Positions 11,400 through 25,100 of a stretch of 64,000 nt of DNA are shown here, piece by piece; within the stretch, counting starts at the first letter, position 1, and the number at the start of each line of letters is the position of its first letter. The translations under genes and the position numbers were made by a program. A model generated the notes under the pieces. The model saw only the letters and a program-made list of their open reading frames with translations, was not told the origin of the DNA and ran no database searches. Source of the stretch: Athripsodes cinereus (Eukaryota; Arthropoda; Insecta; Trichoptera; Leptoceridae); the NCBI GenBank assembly GCA_947579605.1, contig OX388315.1:1612001-1676000 (forward strand), in the 5' to 3' direction.

Positions 11400-12340
11400 G
11401 ATATAATATATTTATTATAACAGGATATTATTATAATATATAATATAGATAGTGTATATGTATATATGTATTATTGTGGTTATCTAGTCGCCTACACAAA
11501 ATGGCAAGAAGTTTATATAACGGGAAGCTATATTGTAAGTACATAAGACATTAAAATGATAGACTACACATTAAAAAGTTATATATCGTCACTTGTTATA
11601 TGAAACCTCTTATTACGAATGATTTCAACCAGAATTGTTCTGTTAATATTGAATTATCTGTCTCATATAGTAGACAAAGTCAGTGATGTAAAGGATATGA
11701 TTTGTTGTAAAACAAATATCTGCAAAATCAATATTGTTGAAAGAAATCATTTTATTTATACATATATCACAACAAATAAGCTGGATAAGTATTCTGTAAA
11801 GTTTAGTAAAAGATGTAAGAGGTTTTATAGAATCATAATGATATTATAATATTTCAATTAATATATTACTATTTTATGTACGTGGTACATATATAATTTA
11901 TCAAAAAATACAAATAAAATACAGTAGAACAGAAATTACTTCTTTTTCAGATAGATTATAGTATGTACAGCAGAGTAGTTAAGACATGTCAATTACATCC
12001 AGTCCATGCTGGTTACCTAACTAAAACTGCAACTATGTAACAAAGTGTAGGTTATTTTCTTATTTAAGACTTAAAACTCTTGTCAACTTTGTTAATCAAA
12101 ACTTTTCTAAATTTCTATGGGTAGTATTTTTATTTTAACCAGTTACCAAACAAGAATAAAAGGCTGAAAATTGTTGAATCATGCGATAATATAAACTAGA
12201 TAAAGAGTTTGAGAATGGTTATCTATATGAACTTGCGAAAAGTTTGTTAAAGACAAAATTAGGGTTGTCTGGAAGATGTTGTATTTCAACAAGTCCGCCC
12301 TTTGACTGTTCATTGTTGATGCACATGTTTTATGCTTTTT
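11400..12340. other. AT-rich spacer, no feature seen
   Basis: Nothing beyond short simple-sequence runs (TATAATATA around 11405-11470). Confidence 0.5.
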
Positions 12341-12352
12341 CAACTGACTATT

Positions 12353-14205
12353 ATTTATAATAATAATAATAATAACTAGACAATTTATAGTGCGCCGTTT
12401 TGTGGAATATATTCACTTCAAGGGCGCATCCTAAAATATCGTGTTTATACCTATGATTGAAGCCTGATACATATAATACAAATATTAATAAGCTATTATA
12501 AAAACTAAACATATATAAATAACAATAAGTTGTACAATTTATATCATTTATATGATATACCAAACAAGTGTGTCTTTAATCGACTCTTGAACAGATCAAG
12601 AGACTGTGTCTTACGCACTTGTTCAGGAAGATCATTCCACATGGATGGTCCAGCCGAGCTGAAGGCTCGAAAGGAATACTTAGGTCTCCCTCTTACACCG
12701 ATTTCCGTCAACCTGACACCCGTATCAGAACCTGACCTAAGAGTGCTTTGTCTTTGATTTGGAACTTGCTGTCTACAGAGTTCGGAGATGTATGATGGAG
12801 CCATATTATGAATGGATTTGAAGACTGTGAGGCAAACCTTGAAAGCAATCCTTTCAGCGCACTTGAGCCAGTGCAGATTTTTGAGGGTACTAGTTATATG
12901 GGAGCGTTGGTCCATTTTGAAAATTAAGCGGGCAGCGGCGTTGAGCACAGATTGGATTCTCTGAAGCTGGTATTGCGGTAAATTGGCCAGAATACCGTTA
13001 CAGTAATCTACCCGAGATACCACAAAGGAATTTATCAATGTTCTAGCATCGTGGGATGTCAGACATCTTCTAATGGGAGTTAATTGCCTCAGTGAAAAGA
13101 AACATTTACTGACGGTTGATGAGACGTGTTTATCCATAGATAATGAACTGTCAATGTAGGCTCCAAGAAACTTAACATGTTTGGATGGAATGATGTTGAT
13201 GTTTTGAATGGATATAGGGTCGTAGTTTATAAGGTGTTGTCGTCTCGGTGAAGCAACCCAAAGGAATTCGGTCTTAGTAGGATTTATTTTTAATTTATTC
13301 ACTGACATCCAGTGCGAAATTTCAGAGATACATGAAATAACATCTTGTTTTAGTAGATCTTGTGAATCAGGGGAGCACGATTTGAAGAAAAGCCGATCAT
13401 CAGCATACGAATACGTTTGGAAACCAAGTTGTTGGATTAGAAATTCAAGCTCATTCGTATATAAATTGAAGAGCAAAGGACCAAGTACCGAACCCTGAGG
13501 AACGCCGTATATGCATGAGCTTTTTTCAGGCAGCGTGTTATTGAACTTGAGTTCACATTCACGCTCTGCTAGGTAAGATGCAATCCACTCCTGGACCTCA
13601 TCTCTTAAGCCAAATTCCTTTTCCAGCTTTCGTAGTAGGATACCATGGTCAACTGTATCAAAAGCAGCACTCATGTCCAGGAATGACACTAGTACCAGGC
13701 TACCAGATTCAATGCTTGAGATGAGATCAGAAGTCGTTCTCAATAAAGTCGATTCCGTGGAATGAAACTTCCTGTAGGCAGACTGATTTTTTGCAAGAAC
13801 ATCTGTGGAAGTCAGAAAATGTGTGATCTGAGAGGATACTATTTTCTCTAGGAGTTTGGAACAGAAGGATAGGTTAGAAATGGGACGATAATTATCAGGG
13901 CAATCAGGGTCTAGGTTGGGCTTTTTTAAAGCAGGAGTTACAATCGATTTTTTGAAGTCACTTGGAACTGCACTGTTACACAATGATAAGTTTACTATTT
14001 TTGCGATCACTGGAGTCAGCTCGTTGACACACGTTTTTAGGAGCCAGGTAGGAACAGGATCCAGGTCGCACTGCTTGTTCGGCTGTGATAGAATGAGTTT
14101 TTGAACATCTTTCTCTTCTATTTCTGTAAACTTGCGCAATATGTGAGGGTTTTCCAATGTGTAGGATGATTTACAGTTTGATTTTGTAGGTGCAGCTGAT
14201 AGTTA
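12353..14205 (-). mobile_element. 5'-truncated non-LTR retrotransposon (LINE) with reverse transcriptase
   Basis: A continuous reading frame of about 540 codons runs from near 14205 to a stop at 12544. In order: a pre-RT segment, then NYRPISNLSFCSKLLEKIV (about residue 90), [12 protein letters not shown] (160), [20 protein letters not shown] (217) and the catalytic YADD at about 251. An RT thumb/connection follows and the frame ends in RLKTHLFGISYK. The order and the [17 protein letters not shown] wording fit the CR1/L2/Daphne-like part of the LINE tree. No endonuclease is present, so the copy is 5'-truncated. The 3' UTR ends at about 12355 in a repeated ATT tail. The RT frame is unbroken, suggesting recent insertion. 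Residue 255 after YADD is Arg, not the usual Thr. Confidence 0.9.
12544..14157 (-). CDS. Reverse transcriptase ORF of LINE (truncated)
   Basis: A 537-codon open frame without a genuine start codon; the frame extends upstream to about 14205. The two catalytic aspartate regions (LDMSAAFD and YADD) are intact. It belongs to the element at 12353-14205. Confidence 0.88.
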   Translation of the reverse strand: MENPHILRKFTEIEEKDVQKLILSQPNKQCDLDPVPTWLLKTCVNELTPVIAKIVNLSLCNSAVPSDFKKSIVTPALKKPNLDPDCPDNYRPISNLSFCSKLLEKIVSSQITHFLTSTDVLAKNQSAYRKFHSTESTLLRTTSDLISSIESGSLVLVSFLDMSAAFDTVDHGILLRKLEKEFGLRDEVQEWIASYLAERECELKFNNTLPEKSSCIYGVPQGSVLGPLLFNLYTNELEFLIQQLGFQTYSYADDRLFFKSCSPDSQDLLKQDVISCISEISHWMSVNKLKINPTKTEFLWVASPRRQHLINYDPISIQNINIIPSKHVKFLGAYIDSSLSMDKHVSSTVSKCFFSLRQLTPIRRCLTSHDARTLINSFVVSRVDYCNGILANLPQYQLQRIQSVLNAAARLIFKMDQRSHITSTLKNLHWLKCAERIAFKVCLTVFKSIHNMAPSYISELCRQQVPNQRQSTLRSGSDTGVRLTEIGVRGRPKYSFRAFSSAGPSMWNDLPEQVRKTQSLDLFKSRLKTHLFGISYK

Positions 14206-14209
14206 TTTC

Positions 14210-15530
14210 TTATCATTGTTTGTAACAAATTTGTAGTCAATTAGGATTTATTATTATTACTATATTAGCTACATCTACAAAGTTAACATTTCTACATAAA
14301 CATATACTATATATAATGACTTGAAGAAATATATTTATGTATATAATATGAATATTATTTATTTATTAAATATTATTAACACGAGAATAATGAATAATCT
14401 CAAAAAATGTAAAAACATATTTATTTATCAACAATTGCCAAGTTTTAACTTTTACAAAAGAATGTAAAATAATCCATAGAGAGACAAAAAAAACACTGTA
14501 AAAACAATCTAATTTATGACAAGTTTAACTTTATTTATTGAAACGAAGGTACCCAAAATCAGTTCAGCTCGGCTCAGCTCAGACTAGTCGATGGAGGTAG
14601 TCCCCCAGCGTTAGCTGAGATGCCGTTTTATCCAGAATAAACTGGCTCTGCTTTCTGGAGAAAGAAGGCGGCTGCCCTAATTCAGTACTATATTTCAATA
14701 CTATTTTAAACTTTTACAGGGTATCACCTGCCCCTTCTTTCCCCTTTCTTGTTAATAAAATTAGATCATTTGCCAATATTTAGATGACAGTAAACTATGC
14801 AATGCAAAAATCTATCAAGAATAATGGAAAACATTGAAATCTGGACAATAGGTCCAGTGGATTTGAGATATACATATAATGTCCTAAGGCCAACAAATTA
14901 TAGCTTTAGTCGACTTCAGAATGTATTAGTATATATTTCTTTTGACAAACTTTTGCACAATCGTTTTGAATTAAATATGAAATTAATTCTGGATGAACTT
15001 ATCGTTCAATAGCACGGAAAATATATTGCAATTATACAAACAATACACATATAAAATACAAACAAATACAATGTTAAAAAATTATTATAAAATGAGTAAA
15101 AATACAAAACATAAGAAACATGTAAAAAATAAAATATTTTCATTAAATTTCAATTCTCAGATCTCGTGTTATTTTGAATTAAAAATTTGAAATCCGTTTT
15201 TCAATTAAAAAAACTACACATTTAATTAAGAATAGTAATTTGTCAACATTTATATCATTCATTCCATCTAAAAGGGTTCCTCTCAGGAATATTGGGAGAT
15301 AATTTATTTAAAGAACTAGAAAAACGTCTAGATAAATTGAGTAAATATTTAAGGAAAAAACACTGCCTATTAAAACTAATAGACATTATAGTAATATTTA
15401 ATATAGGATTTATTGTGTATTTCATATTCATAAATTTATCTATAGCAATCACACTGATGAACCCCTTTCATTATAAAAGATTATGTGTTGAATTTATGAG
15501 AAGTATTAAAGATACATATCCGAGCCTTGC
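14210..15530. other. Spacer with one GC-richer patch
   Basis: The patch 14560-14690 (CAGCTCGGCTCAGCTCAGAC...CTTTCTGGAGAAAGAAGGCG) stands out but matches nothing I know. An open frame at 15292-15606 has no recognisable features. Confidence 0.4.
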
Positions 15531-15533
15531 AGC

Positions 15534-15775
15534 AAGCGTTAGACAACAATTACAAAACAGTGATCACTTCCATTACAATTGCCGGCAACAATACATTGCA
15601 CTATAATTTTTTACAGAACCATGAACTATGCGACTCACTTGCAATTGTTGCGTAGTGACACTCTGCAGTTGAGAAGAGAAACGATTCCATACAAATTTGC
15701 AGAGCAATGTGTTGCTATTTGTAATTGTAATGCAAGGAAATGATATTCGCTTTCTGCTGCAACGCTTGGAAATGC
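15534..15775. mobile_element. Imperfect foldback element, about 240 bp
   Basis: The left arm is AGCGTTAGACAACAATTACA...CCATTACAATTGCC...CAATACATTGC. Its inverse at the right is GCAATGTGTTGCTATTTGTA...ATTGTAATG...CTGCAACGCT. TTGCAATTGTTGC near the centre repeats the arm motif. Confidence 0.55.
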
Positions 15776-16002
15776 ACTTTTAAGGATTATTTATTAACAA
15801 ATTTTTAACAACGATCTCATTCAATCAAAAATCTCCATTCACAGCAACAGTTAAGTATTAAAAACTCTAAACAACAAAGTTAATTTATCATAATTCCAAC
15901 TATTTTGCAATGCAATGAACATATGTATACATTTTAAAATGTTGCTAGCTTAATATAATAAGTTTGATATATGCACTTAAATCTAATGTCTTTTTGTTTT
16001 AT

Positions 16003-16108
16003 TTACTCCTCGCCAACGGCTTGAGAGGCGACATCGAGAATGGCCTCGAAAGCAAATGGTTGGAAGCTATAACCGGCTCCTTCATAGAACTTGCTCTGGA
16101 ACTCAACC
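16003..16108 (-). CDS. Vha100: V-ATPase a, coding exon 16 and stop
   Basis: This exon encodes the end of Trp805, residues 806-839 ([20 protein letters not shown] to AVGEE) and TAA at 16005-16003. An AATAAA overlaps the stop codon. The true polyadenylation site is probably further left and was not identified. Confidence 0.95.
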
Positions 16109-19100
16109 CTGAAACAGAAAATAAACACGAAACAATGTAGATGGTATAATTTTATTTTGAGTGAGATTGGTAGTATTGGTTACCATAATTTTTAGTCTTG
16201 TGAAAGAAATGAAAGGTTTTTTAATTAAATAAATACTTATTGGCATTATGAACAAATATAAAGCAAAAAATTTAAACAATACAGTTCAAAGATGGACCAT
16301 TTGCGAAAACAATATCTGACAGTACCTACCCTAATAAACTTATTTTTTATTATTTATTTATTCAATTGTTAAAGACATAAAGCCTTTTACAAAAAAAAAT
16401 ATGGTGCAAAATAAAACATATTTCTCTACATTATAATTTTCATAATAAATTTACATAACATTATACATAGAATATAAATTGGGACTATACCCCCTATTCT
16501 ATTTCATTTTTAGTGTGCACTAACTAAAATAGGAACGTTTCAATTTTAGTTAGTGCACATTGGTAAAATAAAAAAAAATACGAATTTCAGTTTAAGTGAC
16601 CTTAATTGTTAAATTTAGGAACATTCTTATTTTAGTTTAAATCAATATAGAATAGGGGGTAATGTAACATCAAAATTTCTCATTACTTGCAAAAACAGAT
16701 TACTTACCAATGCAATCTGAGAGTATGCAAGAAAGCCGAGAGCCCTTCCATGAGCACCAAAATGCCCACAGTGAGCACTGCCCAGAAGGAAAACACAGCC
16801 CAGAGAGCGATGCCTCCGAACCAGCCCTCAATGATGAGACCATTCCTCATCACCATGTTCCAAAGCACCTCGGCTAGTTGGGCGTGGGCCAGTGACAGAG
16901 CCCACAGACGCAGGTAGGAAGCTGTGTGAGATACGCTACCCAGCACAAACTCAATGGTATGAATAGCCTAAAAATAAACAATCACAAGAAATTTTATAAA
17001 AGTTTTTAATTAACCAAAATATATCCCCAATATTCTCTCACACCAACGAATAAATGGCATTGTGAAGATAAGAAAGTGGAATTTGAACCACAGATCTTAT
17101 ACATTGATACCATCATGGAATCTTCCGCAAAAACAGATCTTCGTTTTGAAATTGTCAATTTTTTTAACAATGGTGTGAGGGAACAGGACCATGCATGATA
17201 CTCATCTGGTTTTACATAATTGCACAGATTTCTGTTCATAACTTGTAACAATAAATCCATTGACTATCCTTGTGAAAGATGACATGATGGTACTGGCAAA
17301 TAGAGAGATCGGACAAATAGTATGTATGTGTTACCTGGTGAATAAACATCTCCTGGATGTCTTCCTCGTGTCCCGGTTTATGCCCATCAGCTGGCTGTGC
17401 ATTCTGATCATTAGCAGCCACATCACCATTCTCTCCTGAGTGCATGGGCTGATGGTTCATCTGAAGTACACAAATTATTACAATATATTTCAACTTGTTG
17501 TACATTTGAGGATGGGTAAAAGAAATAAATAAATCAATGTTCTGTTTAACATAATTAAACTTCAATAAATCAATAAAAAAAAACAATATCATACCCAACA
17601 GACATCTGATTGGCATAAAATATTAGATTGTCTAACCACTTTTAAGAGGTTTAATCTAATGTATACTGATATTTTGCCACCAAAGAAAATAAATCATTTT
17701 TATTATTTTTGTACTGCAAGTGATCAGATTTCAATACCAATTCACACATACGTTGCTTCTATAGATTGGTAAATAGTTTAAATATGAAAGAATGAATAGA
17801 AAAAATATACAAAAATATAAAATATAACTTACTGTGCGCAACTTATGTTCCCTCATGACGTAGTAAGGTTTCCCAAACAGCATAATAGGAATACAGAAGA
17901 CTGCAATCACCACCAGGAACTTCTGGAAGCCAACCTGTCCAGCGTATATGGTGGCATCACACACGGCACGCTTGGGAGTAGTCTTGAACAGGACCATGTT
18001 GATGAAATGGATCAGAATAGACGGGGCACAATATGGAGAGACATTCACGTAATCTGGAAATCAATCATGCAAAAAAATAGTATTCTATGCCTTTGAAATA
18101 AATTAATGTGGAGTTTTACAAATTAAACGTCAGACTCAATAAATAAATTGTAAGTCTTTTTTTTTAATTACCTGGATCACCATAGTGTCCTGGGGTAGCT
18201 CCGTAGCCGACCCACTTGACAAAAATGAGCAACACCAAGTAGAAGAAGAGGAAAGACAAGAAGATCAGCTGTGGGATGAACTCACAGTAAACACTGATCC
18301 TCTTCTTGAAGTATCTGTAAAATAAATACATTGCAATTCATTACTTTATGTGATGGGAGTGAAAACCAACTTGCAAATACATTATATGAAATTAAGAAAA
18401 ATATTTTTTTCATTTAAATATCTTTACAGACATTTATAAAGCAGGTAGCTATGGAATCAGGTAGGTAGGTGCGAACTAAGAAAGGTGTCCCGCCAGCCTA
18501 GAGCCAATTCGTAAGCGTAGGGAAGCCTTTCTCACTTCCTTCAATTAATTAGACAATATTACATTGCGTAAACATGGTTCTCCAACCACGATGTTTGATT
18601 GATTTTGTCATGTGCGCGTGGTACCCAAATTCAGTTAGTATATATTCCTATTCGATAGAGCTGATGAAAATACATCGATCGGTCGGTATAGTTTACTCAA
18701 TTTCAAAAAAAAATTGCATAAGTCGAATTTTGCATGGCAAAACAATACTCATAGTTTCATGTCAACGCTTAACACTATTTATATTTCAAAACAAATTTAA
18801 TCACTAATAAGAAAAAATACACTTACGTATAGTTCCACATAGATAAACTGATGCCAAACAACATGTGGATGACTCCAATGATAATTGAAATCTTCATCTT
18901 GAAGGCATTTTGGAAAATGATCTTGTTGTCAGCCAACTGGAATGAAAACAAAAACAATAAATTTAGCCCACAGATTAAATCAGACTTCGCAAAGCATCTC
19001 TGTGCCAATTTAGTCATCTACCTCTAGACACAACATTCTTAAAGCCCTAATGTCATTGTTATAGAAATGGTGTATTGTGAAGGAATGCAATAATATGACA

Positions 19101-22100
19101 GAAAAAATAGATATCTTTTTGAACAACTTTCATTGCACGTTCTCACAACATGACCCAGTCAAGACCGTCATCTTTCCTGTATTAAAAAGACTACAGACTA
19201 AACACACCATTTAAAGAGATCTTCAAAAAATCTTCAATTATTTTACCTGCCAAACAGGATCCATGCCAAATGGATATGGACTTTGATAGTAATCATCCGA
19301 GTCTGGGTTCAGTTGCAGTTTTTTGTTGCTCTCCACTGTAGAGACATTGTAGTTGATACGCCAGTAGGAGCCAAATATGTTGAGACTCTTGGAGAAGATG
19401 TCGTTGTATATGAGACCCGTATACATGGAGAACAGGCCCATTAGGAAGATGATGTAGCGACCTCCAAAGAAGATGTTCCATATCTAACAAAAACATAAAA
19501 AAAATGTTTTGATGATTGTACAGCAAAGAATTTATATTAATTTTAATATCCCATACGGTGATGGCACTCAGCCTGACATTGTATTTAAATTCTAGAGCGG
19601 TCGTCCTGTCCGTGCCAATAAAAGTTAAGACAGTCAAGACAAGTTGCATGCCTCAACACTGATTCTTGGTAGATATTAAATGTTTTACAGTAGTAAAATT
19701 GTATTATATGAAATAAATTTGTAATTTTGTATAAGAATCCCTGATTGAAATTTCAAAAAGCTTTATACCAAACCCTTCAATGATGTCAATGGAAGTGGGG
19801 CTTTTTGGATGGAGAGGACGCTAGGTGCGACTGCGGGGAGGAGCAGAGTGATTCTCACTTATTGCAATGTCCACTGATGCAGAATGCATGTAATATGAGT
19901 GACCTGATGATGGCGAGTGACAAGGCGATATATGTCGCTGCATACTGAAGTGGCAAGGTCTGAAGTCCGGACCCGAAAAGTAAGTAATGATGTCAACCAA
20001 TCTCATGTTTTTAAATTTTAGCAAGGGATCGAAGGAGACTCGCCGGCCACCAGGATAGTGCAGATCAGGGATGTTGCGGATGTCGATTTTTACACATCCG
20101 CGGATGTGAATGCGGATGCGGATTTTTGAAGGCTCACATCCGCGGATGCGGATGTTAAGATGTTATAGAAAAAAAAGTAGGCCCCATTGTCAAATATGTG
20201 GCGAAATTGTTGCTACAATAATATTATGGATTTTTTGGCGAAATATTTTTTTTCTTCTTTGTTATTTGCAAAAATAAAATAAAACCGCCAAAAATAAAAA
20301 CGCATCGGATCTTGTCACCATTATTTTTGTTCCCATTGGTTAAATTCAAGTGCAAACGGCACGCGCCATTCGCCGGCCCCGCCCCATTTCTTTCTTGTCG
20401 CAAATTGTCTTACATCCGCATCGATTATTGCGGATGCGGATGCAGATGTCCAAATACATGCGGAAGCTCCGCATTTGCGGATGCGGATGCGAATATTCGC
20501 AACATCCCTGGTGCAGATGTCTAATGACTACCATTTATCTGAATTTTTGCATTAAGCAAATCTTGTCCGCACTGGAGGCACTGATTTGATGTCAAGAAAC
20601 CTTTTGAAATAACTTTATTTCTCGGATATTGCAGGAGTCCAAGGACTCCTATTTATCCGTTTAGGTGACGATTTATTAATATTTTAATTCTCTCTAGTTT
20701 AATACCACTTTGCCAGTGTTGGCATCTCCGATCCTACCACGTGGGCGGGGGACCCGGCTGACGTAGCAGATCCCATCTTGAGACCCACACATCCATGAAT
20801 GTTAATAATGATATACATACCTCACTGTCGTACTTCTGTGCTGCGAGTGGCTTTTCCTTAAGAACCATCCACAGGCCAAATAGAGCCATGATAGCACCGT
20901 GTCCCAAATCACCAAACATCACCGCAAACAGGAATGGGAAAGTGATGATGGTATAGGGGGCTGAAAAAAAATGATTTATCATGTTAACAAAAACATTAAT
21001 AATATCTAAAAAATGGAATGAACTTAAGTAAAATGTAAAGCCAGGATGATGCTAATCTCTATTTGTGAGTGACATTTACTTAAATAGCATTCAGACTGCT
21101 TCACTTTGGATGATCATTCAGAGTATCAGCGACAAAGCTGTTCATTGAAAGTGAACACGTCTATTCACATTTATTCATCCTATGCTTTCACTGCCATGTC
21201 AATACTTACAGTCATGTTGTCTGTAGTTTGACGTATTCACATTTATTCATCCTATGCTTTCACTGCCATGTCAATACTTACAGTCATGTTGTCTGTAGTT
21301 TGACGTATTCACATTTATTCATCCTATGCTTTCACTGCCATGTCAATACTTACAGTCATGTTGTCTGTAGTTTGACGTATTCACATTTATTCATCCTATG
21401 CTTTCACTGCCATGTCAATACTTACAGTCATGTTGTCTGTAGTTTGACGTATTTTCGTAAAAAGAGAAAAGAAAGTAATCACTTTCACCTGTCATTGCTA
21501 GTGATCACTACTGATGAAATATCTATTAACACTTTTTCATTTTGGAGGATCATCAAGAGTGATCACTAAAGGGAACAAGTGTGAACACCCCTTTAGTCAG
21601 ACATTTGGAATAAATAAAAATAATAAATAAAATAAAATAAACTTTATTGTGACAATAATAAGTACATTGTACAAAAGGCGGGTTTATTGCCAAGTGGCAA
21701 TTTCTGCCAACCAACCTGATGTTTGAAAAAAAAAAATAAGAAAAATAATAAAGTACATGCCAGAACCATAGAAAAAATACAAAATAATAAATAAATATAC
21801 CCATACAAAAATAAAAAAAAATATATATATATAATACATGCATAAAGTGGAATGGGGAAAGGGGGATAAGGAAGGGGATGGAATTATGATGGGTTATTGA
21901 GAGCAAGATAGGAATAGCAGTTATTCCGCGATTTCGAGGGTGGTAATATTTTTATTTATTCATTTAAAGTTGGTTTCAAACTATATTCTAGTATTCATTT
22001 CAAAACCAATAACCTAAATAATGTCTAATCTCACCTGGATTAACTTCCCTGTAAGAGGCAACCCCGTAAGCATTAATCAAATGCTGGAAGGCACTGGTGA

Positions 22101-25100
22101 ACTTGTTGGTGCGATTGTATGTTGGCGGATCTTCAAACGTCTCCATCCTGTTCAGAATGGGAGGCACCGAGCTTCCACTGCGTTCCTAATAACAGAAAAA
22201 TCACAATCTACATACTCTAAGAAACATGGTAATAATTAGTATATTTTTTTATGTGGAATGACTTTTCTTGAGGATCTGATATATAATAATCAAGTCATTT
22301 AATCTTGAACTGACATAGTCATAAGTAAAAATCAATTGGTTGCTCAAATATCTATCTGTTTCACTTTGAATATTCCTTTTGGAAACACAGGATGAAAACA
22401 GCTATGTGCTTTCTAGAACAATTTTTTAAAAGTAAAGGTTATGCCCCCCTTTACCTATAAATATTTCAGGCATGGTAGATCCTATATCATTCACATTCTG
22501 CATCCAAAATTCTTTAATTTTAAAAAGGCCTTAAAGACTGCTTAAAGAACTCTTTCTAACTTAAAATTACAATACTATCTTTTCTATCAACACAAAGATG
22601 TCTCTATGTGTAAAATAACACTCGATCCTTAAAAATAATATAAAACAATGATAGCACTAACAGTTCCTCTCCGAAGAGCGAGTTGAATGGTTTCCAAATC
22701 CAACGCAGGCACCCAGCATTCAGCGATGAGACACTTCTGTGTGACGTCCAAGTTGAAGAGGTTCAGCGTGTGATAAATGGCTTTGATCTTGCGCACCTTC
22801 ACGAACCAGTTCTTGATGTTCTTAGCTGCGGCGACGAGCACTCTGTGACGATGATCTTGGGTCTGGCCCAACACCTGGAAAAAGAAAAAATATATAATTT
22901 AAACAATACCTACTTGACTCCCAACATTTTAATAAAGAATCTTCTCTCAAAATTTATTTATATAGATATTCGGAGGGTATTATGTGACAATATATCAAGT
23001 CACAAAATGGAATAAAATTAATCAGTGTCACAATCAAAACTTAAACATGATATTCTTACTTTTGTAAAAACTAACCAAACTATTGTAACACCTCCGTGTG
23101 TTTAACTCGCAACCCATACACTATTGGTGTTGACTCAAAACAACAATTATATTTACCTCAGTTTAAGATCTGTGTTTTTTATAACATTATTGTATTTATA
23201 AAATCTTATTATTTTCATTATTGGTTTAAGCTTCCCTAAAATACTGAATGTTTGAAATTTGAAATTAGAACAAATTAATTCTGTAGTCAATAGTTTGTGT
23301 TAATAATAATAATAATCTTTATCGCACAAAATTAGTATACAAAGAAGAAAAAAAATGGCATCATAACAACAGAACACATAATTTTGTGCAATGGGCGAGT
23401 TACAGTAGTGTGCGAATTAATGTGAACATGACATAATTAAAACATTTTGCGTGTTTGCAACACTACACAATCACGATATGTCGGCCATTTTGAATTTTGT
23501 GTATCTACTTCAGTCGTGTAGAGTATTATCTGTCGTTTGGTTGTGAGTTTGGTGCAGTTAAAGCGATTTTGAAGGTTTTTTAAAGCAATTTCTACCTACG
23601 GTCTGTTTTGTCAAGATTTTATTGGTGATTTTTTGAAGTTTGTGCAATGGATATCACTCCACGAAAACGGGAAAAGATTATCACTTTATGTGAGCATACT
23701 TCAATGAGTCAAAGGAAGATTGCCGAACAGTGTGGGGTTAGTCTGGGTGCTGTCAAGAAAATTATTAAGCAGAAAAGGGAAACTGGGTCTGTTAATGTGA
23801 AAAGAGTTGGAAAATGTGGGAGAAAAAGAAAAACTTCAGCAAGGGATGAAGCATATTTAATCAGAAAAAGTAAACTGAACCCTAGGATGACGAGTTTTGA
23901 TCTGCAGCAAGATTTGGAGGCCAACGGAGTGAAAATTCATGACTCCACAGTAAGGAAACGACTCATTGAATCTGGAAGAAAGGCTATAAGACCACAAAAG
24001 AAACAGTTGTTGACAGCAGATATGATGAAAAAAGATATATTTGGGCTAAAAAGTATGCTGATTGGACGGAAGACCAATGGAAAAATGTTTTGTTTTCTGA
24101 TGAAACTCACTTTTTGGTCCAAGAAGAGTGCTCACGTTATGTAAGAAAGAGTTCAAATGAAAAAATCACTTCTGCTCACATAGAACATACGGTAAAACAT
24201 CCACAAAAAGTTATGTTTTGGGGATGCTTTTCTTTTTATGGTCCAGGATCGTTATTGCCTGTTGTTGGGATGATGAACTCTGACAAATATAAAGAGTTAA
24301 TGGAACAAAAATTAAATGGGGAATTGGGAAAAATTAATTCTAATGATAAATTATGGTTTCAACAAGATTCAGCACCTTGCCACAAATCCAAAAAGATGAT
24401 TAAATATTTTGAAGAAAATAAAATAAATGTGTTTGATTGGCCAGGAAATTCACCTGACTTAAATCAATCGAAAACTTATGGGCGATTTGCAAACAACGGG
24501 TTCGAAAAATGGACTGTACAACTAAAAGGAAGATGATAGAAGCGGTAATTCGAGTGTGGTTTCGTGATGAGAAAATTAAAGAAAATTGTAAAAAATTAGT
24601 TGAATCGATGCCAAAAAGACTTCAGGACGTAATAAAAGCTAAAGGAGGATATACATCCTATTAAAATAAAAAAATAGTAATATGAAAAAACTGTTCTTTA
24701 AATTAAAATCTCATCTTATATAAAAAATGATTATTTTTCTGTTTTGTATACCCATGTTCACATTAATTCGCACACTACTGTAACTATAGTAATAGATCAA
24801 AAGAAAGATAAATTCTATCTTACAGTGTTAAGATCTTCAATGCGAGTCATGACTCCCATGGCCATTTCCCTCCTGTCAGCTGGAGCATCAGGACATGGAT
24901 AGAGAGTGGCACGGAATCCCTCGCATATCTTCTTCACCCTGGTCTTCAGCTGGTCTCCTTGGAAGAAGATAATGAACACTGACTTGAACACTTGGTCTCC
25001 CTGGAAATATACAAACAAAATATTACAATATAATAGTGTTTATCTAATAAGTATCTAACAAGTCAATCACTCATTCTCATCAAGAAAATGCATATTTATA

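Noticed and set aside
15292..15606. 104-codon open frame with a hydrophobic stretch
   Set aside because: It has AT-driven composition and no recognisable motif. It runs into an inverted-repeat element, so there is no support for a gene.
20312..20589. Overlapping open frames on both strands
   Set aside because: They are by-products of the CGGATG-rich subterminal repeats of the hAT-type element.
21228..21569. Open frame of 113 codons with repeated [14 protein letters not shown]
   Set aside because: The frame is open only because the tandem unit is 72 bp, a multiple of three. It lies inside an intron with no start context or similarity.
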